This document shows positions 1 to 11,715 of a stretch of 64,000 bases of DNA, one piece after another; positions within the stretch are counted from its first letter, which is position 1, and the number at the start of each line of letters is the position of its first letter. Origin of the DNA: Narthecium ossifragum (taxonomy: Eukaryota; Streptophyta; Magnoliopsida; Dioscoreales; Nartheciaceae); NCBI GenBank assembly GCA_963920575.1, contig OY986970.1, positions 2,509,654-2,573,653 on the forward strand, in the 5' to 3' direction. The notes under the pieces are model-generated. The model had not been told where the DNA came from. It worked only from the letters and a program-made list of their open reading frames with translations, and made no database searches. A program made the position numbers and the translations under genes.

Positions 1-1935
1 CCTTAAGAAAGAGCAGCATGTTCCAATGGAACGAAATAACCTGCCAAAAAGAAAATGGATACAACAATAACTATCAAATCTAAGTGGTTCAAACAAAGAA
101 TTAACAGAAGTTTAAGTTTCAACAAAACCAGAGTAGATTGCCAGCATACACTAGAATCAGAAAGCTAATCCATTCAAGTTACCTACCTTTTACTGCCTTT
201 TGTCTGCCGTATTGTAATAACATAAGCTCCCAGTTGCCCATGGAAATGATTCAATATGATGATCCTAGTATATTTGTCCGTAATTCCCCCAACAGTATTT
301 ATTTCGGGCCAAATAGAAAGTATTTACACTTCTATTGCACTATCTATGTCATTACACATGCAGAAACTGTCTAGTAGGCAGCTATTGTGATGCCATCATA
401 TTGCCCATGGAAGATAAATCAATTAAAATAAAATATAGTTCATTAAAACATCTTTAACACAATAGAGCTAAGCAATGACGTATTGAGATCACAAATAAGA
501 GGTAATACAGAAACATGTGCTAACTGAATGGTGGCTGCAACGTCGTAGAGTCCCATTTAAACAAACTAAAAACTGAAGATAGGGACCATATAAAAGGGGA
601 AAAGTACCTTACTAGCATGCACATGCACAAATGAATATGCATCTATAAAGATAATATATGGCAGCTTTCTAAAATGAAACATGATAAAAGCATGTCAAAG
701 CCTTGACGCTACCACTTATAATTACATTTAGGCCGGGTGAAATGGAGTGCTCACATATGTTCAAGCTATATGCTCCATGTGACACCCCTTGGATCGGCCA
801 TAAACTGAACCACAACTCGAATCCCTAAAAGCAAACTATAATGGAAAATAGTGGATGGTCACCCAAATAATTTATTCCAGCCGACAGGCAAGAATTGGCT
901 CAAAGTGCAGAAAATACATGTCTTCAGACAATCTACTCATGCTCTTAACAAGATTAAGCACCCAAAAGCAGGAACTTGAATAACTTAAAGGCTCGAGTCT
1001 CTCCTAGAAGCGAACAAAGAACTGCTTTGTAGATACAGGATACAAAATTATTCTTGCCAAAATAGCTATAAGAGCTTCGAATGTTGATTGGTGCACTATA
1101 ACAACCTCCAATGATTGGTCAATTAATATGTCAACACTTTTTTGTTATTGTTAGTTTCAATTACATATCTGGTCACGAACAAAAAAGAGTTAAGCCATGT
1201 AAATGGTAAGTCAGGAAGCAAATAATGGAGATGATACATAAGCTAATAGAGATAAGCAAACAAGAGACACAAGCAGCAGGGAGATCCACCCGAGGGAATC
1301 TGACACTAACACATAAAAACCTACAAACGAAAAGCAATATATGCAGACGACTCAGCTTACAAACAAAGATTAAATTCGTGGAAATATTTTTCAGTTAGCG
1401 GCAGCCAGAAAGATTACACAATACAATTTCTAAGAACTTAAGAATGAGAGAGTGCTCTTATTTTTTGACAAATATCCTCTTAAACAAGTTATGCCTAATA
1501 AAACATATTCATTCCTCTTCTATACCTTATTCCACAAAATCAAATATCCTGCTAAACAAGGTACACAGTAGCACATATTCATATCTGTATTCTACTCATA
1601 AAACCATAAAATTTCCTCTCGAATCGAAGAATCCAATGCCCGATCAAGCATAAAACAAAGTTCAAGAATGATCACCCTGGGATCTTCTGTCCCCCAAGCA
1701 CGTACAAAGCTACAAAAGTTTCAATGACCTTAAACATAATCTTCTAAGACAAATTCTATAACACACACGCCAACCTGCAGTGACCATATTTTTTGACATA
1801 AATTACCCACACAAAGAATGACATGAACAAAAGATGGAATCACACGGACCTGAACATGCCAATATGGAATTCTTTAATCAAAGTTCTCAAGAATATCATC
1901 CAGCATAAGAATAAGGGTAAAACAAGAAAAGCTAC

Positions 1936-2907
1936 CTTATCCTCCTCTTTTTCTTCTGCCTCATTGGTTGCACCTTCCTTGTTATCCTTGCTCACCTCTG
2001 AGGGAGGTGCATCTTCTTTCTCTCCTTGCTTCTCAGGGGAAGCAACCTTGTCCTCTGCAGCAACATTTTCCCCATTTTCCCTACACCATCAACCAATTAA
2101 CTCCGTAAATAAACCAATATGACTCATGAAATCTCAGATAATATCAAACCACAGAGACAATCTTAACTGCGCAGGTCGTTCATCTGTTTCTGTGCCCCAG
2201 TTCCCACGTCCAGCTCCTTCACGTTTCATCTCAAAACTACGTCCTGTGCCACTGTGACGCTCATACACTCTTCTTGGAGGGCGTTCAGAGTCCCCTCCGG
2301 CCTCTCCATTAGCATACCCACCACGACGGCCACCACGGAAAGACTGGCGTGGTCCACCATAAGACCCACGCTCTCTCTCACCAAGCTTACCAGCATCACC
2401 ATCCTCCCCTCCAACAGCCCCACCACCATAACCTCCCGCATACCCATTAGCATTTCCATTCCCAAACTCACGATTTGGGTTGGGCGCAAATCCACGGCCA
2501 CCCCTGCCACGACCTGGCCCACCGCGGCCGGCTCCACCTCGCGCCGGCTGGGTGTTGTTCCTAGCCTCTCTCACTGTCAAACAAGAAATGGATATCATAC
2601 GAAAAAGGAACAAACGATATCGAATCAAGAATAATCCAAACTAAGAGCAAAAAATCCAGATCGGACAACACGTGCTCTCAAACAAACCAATAATACACCA
2701 GACAACAAGATCCAAACAGGGAAAATCTCGCATACTCGATTCAGACGGCGGGAGGGGTTTGGAAGGCAGCTTGGCGGCGGCGGCGGGAGGGGCGTCGGCG
2801 GCGGCGGGCTTCTTGGCGGTCATCTTTTGCTGCTGGGCAGCGATAAGCAGCGATGGATCGTCGCTGTCGTCGTCCCCGAGGAGATCGAAGGGGTTCGTGG
2901 TGGCCAT
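1936..2907 (-). CDS. RGG-box / HABP4-family RNA-binding protein (5' part)
   Basis: Minus strand, three exons visible: 2736-2907, 2168-2573 and 1936-2080. Frame is kept across both junctions (codons completed as S-M-R-E and Q-E-N-G). The N-terminus NPFDLLGDDDSDDPS is the Stm1_N signature. It is followed by a Gly/Arg-rich stretch with several RGG/RG boxes and then by the HABP4/PAI-RBP1 start (RRVYERHSGTGR, GNWGTETDE). The third exon is acidic and ends at a GT donor. The expected C-terminal exons (the lysine-rich HABP4 core and tail) are not in the window, so the intron left of 1936 is at least 1.9 kb and the gene leaves the edge. Family members bind mRNA and ribosomes in cytoplasm and nucleus. 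The start is the first ATG of exon 1. A telo-box-like AACCCTAG lies upstream on this strand near 3065, common in translation-related plant genes. Confidence 0.88.
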
Positions 2908-3788
2908 CGCTGCCTCCTGAGAGGGATCGGAGCCGGTCCGGAGGGAACTCGAAGAAGCCCTAGCAGCGGGAGACGATACTCCGAGATCGGATCGTCATGG
3001 TACCCTAGAAGAGAGATGAGAGACCGTCCAAGGAGCTCTAGATAGAGAGTGGAGAAAGATAGAGCTAGGGTTTTGGAGCGGCGGACGGAATAGAGAACCC
3101 TAGTCTCAACCACCACGGAAGACATATATAAGCCACGACCTCTATTTATCGCACTAATTCCCTTCTTGATAAAGTACATAAATACCGAAAACTAAGAAAT
3201 AATTCACACGAAGACCGCAGTTCTCAAGTATTAACCAGATGATAACCCAAGGGTGTTTTAGGTACGTAATTAAATATGCGATTGGATCACCGAGTTTTAA
3301 ACTCGTTTTATAAACCAGACGGACGTGTCGTTTCTTCAGACCCTCATTCATGTGCTCGTTGGAAGAGGTCAGTTTCGAGTGTCTCATTCTCGCGTCTCGG
3401 TAGGTTTGGGCGCGGCCTGTAAACCGGTAAATCCTGCGGATGAAACTAGCAGTTTTAGACCTTACCTTGCTAATAAGTGCTATCACGTCACCACGTGGTG
3501 TTAAAGAACTTGCGTCCTCTCTAAGGCAGACACGTGTATGGATATATAGATAAGGAGAAATCTTATCCCTCCAGTCACAGTCGACAGCGACGTTAAAGGG
3601 TAGAACACGGATCGGATCCGATAATAGACCTGAATCCACAAAGCCCTTCCTTCCTTCCATAGTTTCTTCTGGGAATGCTTCTCGAGATTCGGATTGCTGG
3701 GTTAGCGGGTTTTGGAGCTCCATTTAAGTCGCGAATCACTGGTTCGAACTTCAAACTCATCCGAGTGTTCCGCCGCCAGACCGCCGAC
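2908..3788. promoter_or_regulatory. Divergent promoter between RGG-box gene and LpxA
   Basis: The 881 bases between two divergent start codons hold both 5' UTRs and presumably both promoters. Visible motifs are a 10-bp palindromic G-box ACCACGTGGT (3490-3499), an ACACGTGT-like site near 3530, a minus-strand TATATA-like site near 3122-3131 that suits the RGG gene, a plus-strand ATATATAGATAAG near 3541 that suits LpxA, and AACCCTAG on the minus strand near 3065. No convincing ORF is present. Function is inferred from position only. Confidence 0.55.
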
Positions 3789-6700
3789 ATGCTCGCCTTG
3801 CGAGCCCTTCGCAGCCTCTCCTTCCCCCGCGCGATCGTCTCCCCATCGATTCCGCTTGGAATCTCATGGCGGGGAATCCGTGGAGGTTATCGATCCTCGT
3901 CGCCCTAACTCGAATCCCCATTTTGTTCGGTTATTCGATCTGATATTTATCTCTCCATGTAATAGTCTCAGATGCTTTGGAGAGAAGGGGAGGCGATGGG
4001 TGCTCCATCCATCCAACTGCGGTGGTTCATCCCGATGCTGTTCTTGGGCAGGTCTTGTTCTTATTTGCCCTAGTATTGTTTGTTGTTCTAGACCACTTCT
4101 GATTTTTTGTAATGTAGACCACTGATGAAGTGTTTCCTTTTAGTTTTTGAAGATAAAGATACGATCTTGAAAATAAATAGTTTGATTAATCTAATCGAGT
4201 AATTCAGTAGACTTTGATTTCGATTTATATTAGTGCTATCATCCGCAGGGTGTGTCAATTGGCCCATTTTGTACTGTTGGATCTTCTGTAAAGATTGGAG
4301 ATGCCTGTAAATTGCATCCAGGATGCCATATGTTCGGGAATACAGAGATTGGAGAAGGCTGCATTTTGATGACGTGAGTCTTCGGAGTATCTTGATGGTA
4401 TTTGGTTCTTTCACTAATCGAAGTAATCATGCATTTAAAACATGACGTTGCTATTGTGTTTTTGTTGGTTTTGTCTTTCAATCCACGTGACATTATTGGC
4501 TGTGCTTGGCAAGATATGAACTCTAATTTTCTTATCGGGTTTATCTAGTGGGATTTTAAAATGGTTGGCAGTGGTGCTATTGTTGGCTCAGATCTTCCTG
4601 GTCAGACAATCATCGGATACAACAATGTAATCGGACATCATGCCGTGGTTGGAATTCAATGCCAAGACTTGAAATACAAGGTAGGTTGTTCTTTTAATAA
4701 ATGTGATAAGATGTTGGGCTCCTTTAACATATTGCAAATTTTGTTTTGTATACTTACTTTGAGCATCAACTCACCCTTTTTGGCACTGTCGACCTTATTA
4801 TTAGCGGACAGACCCTTTGAAGCTTCACAGCCTTGACCACATCTATGAGTGAGAAGTTACATACTTCCTATTGCGCTCTTGATCAACTGGTAACCAGAAT
4901 AGTTGACACGAGTGTTTGCCATTCGGCTGACTAGTTCCTCCTTGTTATCCTTAACATTACAAGGCAAAAAAAAACTGGAGATGCGAACTACAGTCTCTGA
5001 CACAATTCAATGAAAGCAAGAGATATGAGATTGAATGCATTGATTTAAACTGCATAATGTTCAAGCACTTGGCTTAAAATCAAGGAAATCATATAACGTC
5101 AAGCAGGGATTTGAAAGTTTATTCTCAGTTAGAACTTCTTTTTGCCCCTATATGCAGAGAAAGCGGTACATTGGTTTATCTACCTGCTAGTTTGTTGCTC
5201 ATTTCATCTGAGTTGTGATATATCCTGATCCAGAGTTGTTTCCTGGTTTCTATTAATTATCAGTCAGGGGATGAGTGTTTTCTACATGTTGGTAACAACA
5301 ATGACATCAGAGAGTACGCCTCCATTCATCGGTCATCTAAGCCAACTGATAAAACGGTATAATGTAAAACTGATGGTTGTGAAGTTTTTGAGCATTTATC
5401 CACTTTTATTATTGGTGTTTAATTCACAGGTTATTGGTGACAACAATCTAATCATGGGAGCTTGTCACATTGCTCATGATTGTAAAATTGGAAACAGTAA
5501 TATCTTTGCTAATGGCAGCCTATTAGCAGGTCATGTAGTAGCGGAGGTAAATTTTTCTTCTTCCAGTTAATTATCTTGCAATAACTAAGCTCTTATTTCA
5601 ATTGAGTTGGCATGCCTGTTTCTTATCCAGGACCACACCCATACCGGTGGTGCTGCAGCTGTTCATCAATTTTGTCACATTGGATCTTATTCATTCATCG
5701 CCGCTGGTTCTATGGTAAGTCGATGAATAGCTCCGACCTTGAGAAGAAGAAAAAGAGCATTTCGTGAGATACATTGGGAAAAGCAACCCCAAACTTTATT
5801 GGGTGTTCTGTAATTCACATCCACTTTTATCCCGAAAGGAGCAAGTTTTATCATTCTCGTTGATTGTTGATTATATCTTGCCATACTCTTGATTATATCT
5901 TGATACATGTCTTATATTCAAGCATGAGTATCTACTGGTTCTATTTTGTTCCAAGTAGATAACACAAGATGTTCCAAAGTACATGATGGTGTCTGGAGAT
6001 AGAGCAGAGCTCCGTGGCTTGAATTTAGAGGGTCTTCGGCGGCATAAATTCTCGAATTTGGAGGTTTGTAGCAGTAGAACTTCATATCTATGTCTGCTCA
6101 CGCCATGCATACATTTTCAGAAAGCTTCCATAATCTCTTTAGGCAATCATTGTAAAATTGTTTCATATCACTCTCAGGATCCCTTCAACACTTCTCCTTG
6201 AGTGATCTCTTTTCAAATTGTTCCGGTATTCATACCCAATCTACAGTTTTAGTAAAAAGTTGTCTAAGTTTAACCTTAAACAACACATGATCGCACGTTT
6301 CCTCATAATTTAACTGATGTTGAGAAAATGGGGAGCATTTTTCTCCTCAGAAGTTGGAGCCTTGTCTATGCTCTTTTTCATTTTAAAACTGTTTAGCATC
6401 ATATTGTGCATTCTTGTGCTCATGGAATGTTGCTTCTGTAAACAGTGAAAGATAGTCTAGGATCAGGGATGGAACTAGGAATTTAGCTTGGGGGTGGCCA
6501 ACTCTTCTAGCCAACATTTATTATGCCATCAGCAAGAACAAATATTGTGTATCATATTAGTAATGGCATATCTATTCTTTTGCCAGGTAATTGATGGTTT
6601 GTTTCTACCCACAGCTGAAATTAAGTGTTGATTCCTTTTAGCTAATGAGAACCATATATATACTTTTCCATTCTATTAATTAGATAAACATTGTCAATAA

Positions 6701-7557
6701 GGAAAACTGATATCATATAATCATATTAAAATCCAGTAACCAAGATAGTTAAATATCATAGATAAATAAAGAAGGAAATCAGCTCTGGTATATATACTTG
6801 ATGTCGGCGAATGATATATCGAGCCAATTTTAATTAAGCTCAAATCGGAATCAAAGTTGAGCCTAATATCAACAATCAAGCTCAGCTACGTTAGCTTTGA
6901 GTCGAGGCTGATTGAGCCCAATATTGAGCTGAGCTCGAGCTCAATCGAGTCCCTGAGAAAATAGTTTATTGGGCTTGACTATTATTAGTAGGTCTTAAAT
7001 AGTCGGGTTGGGGTGGCCAATTTATAAAAAAGCCTTATTACCTAGAGAATTATGATTCTATGTGTATTTGTGTATAAGTTTTCAAAAATGTTGGGGAGGC
7101 CATGGCCCCCCACTGTCAAAGCATGGTTCTGTCCCTGTTTAGGATACTTGACAGGTTATTTACACAATTGTGGCTTCCCTGTCTAGGATACTTGACAGGT
7201 TGTATACATAATTGTGGCCATCTGAATTTCTTCTGATAGATAGAAGCTCATTGGTTCTTGTATATTGTTTTATTTCAGGTAAGAAGCATGAGGACAGCAT
7301 ACCAGATGATTTTCATGGCTGCTGATACAAACTTAGAAGACTTTGAGGACCGCCTTTCTAAAGTGGTAAATCCATTTCTGTTACCTTCTAATTTCAGGTT
7401 GAATGTTGACCTTGATAAGAGTGAGCTAACTTTACAGGAAGAGAATGAGGAATTTGCAGCATTCCCTGTAGTCTATTCTATGGTGAAATCTATTCGTGAC
7501 TCGTTCAAGCAAGATCGTCGTGGAATTTGCAAGTTCAGGCATTGGAGTAGCTCTTGA
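3789..7557 (+). CDS. LPXA: UDP-N-acetylglucosamine acyltransferase LpxA, mitochondrial
   Basis: Ten exons: 3789-3885, 3972-4051, 4249-4373, 4572-4680, 5264-5356, 5430-5546, 5631-5714, 5959-6063, 7279-7365, 7438-7557, giving 338 residues, the usual plant length. Residues 1-36 form a basic, acid-poor presequence. The left-handed beta-helix of hexapeptide repeats starts at IHPTAVVHP and runs through exon 8 ([11 protein letters not shown]). The LpxA catalytic motif is intact as CHIAHDC, with His184 matching the bacterial catalytic His and His181 beside it. The helical C-terminus ends with SIRDSF and RRGICKF. The enzyme adds a 3-hydroxyacyl chain to UDP-GlcNAc, the first lipid A step; plant homologues act in mitochondria. 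Every junction keeps frame and no lesion is seen. Intron 8 (6064-7278) carries a hAT-type insertion. Confidence 0.95.
6464..7137. mobile_element. Nonautonomous hAT-like element in LpxA intron 8
   Basis: The ends are inverted repeats: CAGGGATGGAAC at the left, and a right end whose reverse complement reads CAGGGACAGAACC. The flanking octamers are TCTAGGAT (6456-6463) and TTTAGGAT (7138-7145), an 8-bp target duplication with one mismatch, as expected of an aged hAT insertion. The 674-bp element has no transposase ORF. Its ends resemble those of the larger hAT element at 60086-63559 (CAGTGGCGGAACC), so the two may belong to one lineage. Confidence 0.75.
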
Positions 7558-10500
7558 AGTTTGGTAATGATGATGTTCTGATATTTCCTGGGAAATATTC
7601 CCCGTCTTGTTGGCTCAAAGGTTCTTTCCAATAAAAACACTGGTAGCCTGAGTTCTAGGCCTGAAGATCTGGTTTGGGCCTAAAATTACAGACCATACAG
7701 ATTTGAGTGCCAAGCCCAGGCTTCATGTTTCAATTCATGTTGGCTCATTTCTGAGGCGGACCCAGCCATTAGGCCTATAGCCATCTATACTTTGGCAGCC
7801 TGGGCTCAGATACTTGGGCCTGTTTCTATCCTCGGGCCTCAGGAATCCCTTCATTTAACCATTGCAAATATACAGATTTACTCATGTTAAACTTTTTGGG
7901 ACATACCATCATTGATTCTCTAGTATCTCATGCAATACCTAAGCAGTTATTTTTACGAATCGGTTCTTTCAAGGCGAGAAGTGGAATCCTGAGTGTGGTT
8001 TCTTTAATACGATCCATAATATGAGAAACAGCTCTTGAAGTATGAACTCATCGATTGAATTTTGTAGAGGAAGTTGGTCTGGTGGTGTATTTTGAATTAT
8101 CCAATAGCTTGGATTATCCAGATGTGGTATTTGGAATAGTCAAGGTCTTTTCTATTTTATCATTAGGCAGAGGGCACCAAATACATTGTACATTGTCCTG
8201 ACTCCATAGAATTGGAATCTTATTTTTTTTGCAGAAAGTTTGTAAAATTCTTACATTGAAGGAAAGTGCTGCTTCGTTATTGTTAGTTTGTTGTACTCTT
8301 GTAACTTTGAATCAGGGCTAAGCACTAGGCTCTTTCTTTTATTGCAGATACTTCCATGGCAGCTGATTTAGAAATCTCGAACTTCAATGTTTCCGTCTTT
8401 GACAAACTTTGAACAAACTGGTATGAGATCACCAACTATCTAATTCAATCATTTATGTTCATCTATCACACCTGGACAAGCTTATAGAATACCATGGGTG
8501 CAAAATGTGGATATTCCTTGGCACCATCTTTTTATTAATGATTGGTGATTCATCCCTACCTTCTTTAATGTTTCAATCTTGTCTTTTGTGGTTAGTTTAG
8601 TACAATGTCTCTATCTACAATCATAGTTTGAAAAGAGCCCACCATGCATGTAATATTCTTATCCCATTAGATAATGTAATCAATCAAATCCTCTTTCTTT
8701 TTTCCTCCATTCCGTACTGTTATTGCTGGATACTATATTCTCATTAGCACTACATAAGATAAATCTCCCCCGAAACAGGACGAAGAACAAGCAGAAGAAG
8801 ATGAGGATCCAATGTCATGGTGAGAACAACTTGCATCTTATTATAATGGTTCTGGATAAATGGCATGTGATGTAACCTTAATCCTTGGAGGGGACAACTA
8901 AATCTCTTGATTTAGATCTCTATCTTGTAAGACTACTATCTAATGCACAATAATTCAGTTGCCATGAATTATATGAGGTTGTGTTATTGTATTTAGCAGA
9001 TGCTTCTCTATCTAATGCAACAGTTACTCCATAAACTTATTAAAGATTAGCATATGAATGGCTACTGGATATGATTACTTATAGATGAGATGTTGTTGGC
9101 ATGATTACTTATAGATGAGATGTTATTGGCAGAAGGATGATGCATTATGCTTAGAATTCCCTTCTTTCGCTTTCCATGAAGGACCAGAGATAGCTTTGAA
9201 TCTAATAGTGCCTGTGTTTGATGGTGGCTTTTTTTTTTTATGTGGTCTCAACTATTTGATTCAATGTACAGTCAGCTCCTGGATTATACTAATCTGGTTC
9301 TTTTTTTTGACTGATTGTGATGTAGTAAATTGTCAGCTTATTAGTACTGACTTGCAATAAGAGATTTTTTATTTTCCGAATATTTTCGTTCAGTAGCACA
9401 TGGTTAGCAGTGCAATGCGACTTCCGGGTTTGAATCAGGGCTTTGTTCAATGAGTTTTAAGGGTAAGGCAGGATTTAAAGGCCAATTTTTTATAAGAAAA
9501 ATGCTGCCTATAATTTTTTTTTTGAAAAAAAAAAGAAGAAAAAAAAGCTCATTGTGATCTGAAAGATTAAACTTTGTAGAAGTTTACGATTTGCTGATGT
9601 GATAGTTGAAACTAATATGCTCCTTTCATGTACGGCCTTAAGTTTCTTGAAATGTTGTAGAAGATAAATTTTATTATCCAACTTATACCTAAGAACAAAA
9701 AGGGGAGGGAAAAAAAAAAAGCTAGAGCAGAACTAAAACTCCCAACTTTTATGAGATTACATGATAACTAGTTCCAATTGAGATTTAGGCATTAAGAAAT
9801 GAGAAGCCCCTTCAAACACATGACCAACTTGATGGTTGTCCTTTTATGTGTGTTAGTTGCTTGGATTGAGGGAGAGGGTTTCTTTTCTCATTCCCTTCAT
9901 CAGTTCCTATGGAACAGCTGATGATTTGTATCATTAGAGGGCAAAGGAATGCTCAACAGTCCTCTTGCTTCTCCTACACCCATGTCTTTGTTGTTGGTCT
10001 CATTATACTTCTCCCCTTCCCCTTATAACTGGGTTTAAGAGTTTTGTGAGCTTCTAAGAAAAGTATGATAAGAGTAGATTGTAATTTACTTATATGTTGA
10101 TATTATGAGACTTTTTCTCGAATTACTTTAGTTAAACAGGAGATAATGTTCCTCTTTGACTAGGATTCCACCAGACAGATCAGAACTAAGGTTCAAGAAC
10201 GGTGTTCGTTTTAAAACATCCGCGCAATGAAAAAAAAAAGTTGCCGGGGCTAGGAAAGAAAAAAGAATGGTAGAAGAGTTCTCTCGGAGAAACTTAATCC
10301 AGGATTTTACTTTGAGTACTGATTTGTGTACATGGATGGGTGACATGTGTAATGCATATGTCACCTATCGGTAGCCCACTACCGATTCTTAATCGGTATC
10401 TCCTTGCTGAACTACTGATAGATTAAATAAATATCGGTAGCCCACTATCGATTGATTGATATACTCTATTGGTAATGAGCTACCGATAGGTGACGTGACT

Positions 10501-11715
10501 GTCCATGTAAACCAATCTTTATTCTTTTACTTTTCATTAAAAACAAAAATTTAAGAACAATCTCATTGCCTTTGTTTGGTTTGAATTTTTTATTTTGGAA
10601 CCATTATAGGTGCTTTAGTAACACCCACACTTGAAATTTTATATTTCCATGTGATATCTCATCCCAACCAAGCAATTCCAGCTACCCAAGCTACCAACCA
10701 TTGGTGGATCTTGTCTTCCTCCAACGACCAATATCTCCCTCCCTATTCAAGTGTACGTTTTGAGTGTACTATACTTGATATCCAATGGTTTTATTACTAT
10801 CCAGCTCATCATAAGTATAATATGAGTTGCATCCTTCACACTGGCCATGTGGCTGGTCACGATTGGATGACCATAAGGGCCACCCAACCCCAATTGTTTT
10901 GCACCACGTGGGTGTGACCCATCATTTTACATAATATAAATCTCATAATTTTTCTATAAATGCAATGGATTGGGTTTTTTTGAAGTACCCTTAAGACACT
11001 GTTTGATATCGGACCTCTTTAACTCCGTTTTTATCCTCAAACATCAAATAATATCATTACTATTTTATTTTTATTTCATCTATCACCACCATTCTATTTT
11101 TTTTTATCCTCATTCATTAACCTCATTTTTTCTAACTCCACACCAAACGAGCCATTATAGCTATATTATGGTAAATCTCCCGTCTTATTAAAATCTGCAT
11201 TTTGTCCGCTCTCTTATTCTCCCATCATTAAACTTTTTTTTAGCAAATCCAATTAATCCAATTTATTTTAACTCAAAAAAAATGATCAAACCATCCTTGA
11301 GCAATCAATTTATTCTTGTTTAGTCGATTAATTTATTCAGAGTCGAATCTAGACTCAATAGAATGAACATGGCAATGAGGGAGCATTTTTTTTCTATTAG
11401 TAATTTTCTAGAATAATATTCTTAAAATTTCTTCTTTTTTTTGAATGGGGATTAAAGTATGGGACTTCTTACAATAAGAGCATAAAATCGCAAATATATA
11501 TATATATATATCTAAAAAAATCCTGGTAAAACATGTTTTATGCAAAAGAGAGGATGAGAGGGTTACACATAATTATATGTGACTTGTCTCTTAGCCTTAT
11601 ATTAAACCACATCCACTCTAAAAAAGATCCAAAAGGGTCTCAAAGTAAGACTGGTTTCAGCTCTCTGTTTTCTTTGTGGAGCTGCTGGCTTTGTGGGAAT
11701 TTGGAATTTTGAGAC
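7558..11715. other. Intergenic, LpxA to SHAQKYF MYB
   Basis: AT-rich sequence with no supportable gene. Its left part should hold the LpxA 3' UTR. It contains several poly-A/T tracts (9220-9240, 9515-9545, 9705-9720), a fold-back MITE-like element near 10321-10516, and a short (TA)n run near 11495-11511. The region before 11716 is the MYB promoter and 5' UTR; no strong TATA box is obvious. Confidence 0.5.
10321..10516. mobile_element. Fold-back MITE-like element
   Basis: A 16-base perfect inverted repeat (10360-10375, GTCACCTATCGGTAGC, against 10479-10494) lies inside longer imperfect terminal inverted repeats. The outer left end is GATTTGTGTACATGGA and the reverse complement of the right end is GATTGGTTTACATGGA. 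About 200 bp in total with no ORF. The target duplication and superfamily are not resolved by eye. Confidence 0.55.

Noticed and set aside
2254..2634. Plus-strand open frame of 126 codons over the RGG exon
   Set aside because: It is antisense to the RGG-box exon; the minus-strand reading has conserved motifs and splice sites, so this is a compositional shadow.
3154..3723. 189-codon minus-strand frame in the divergent promoter
   Set aside because: No recognisable domain, overlaps the promoter and 5' UTRs of both flanking genes, and lacks splice or start support.
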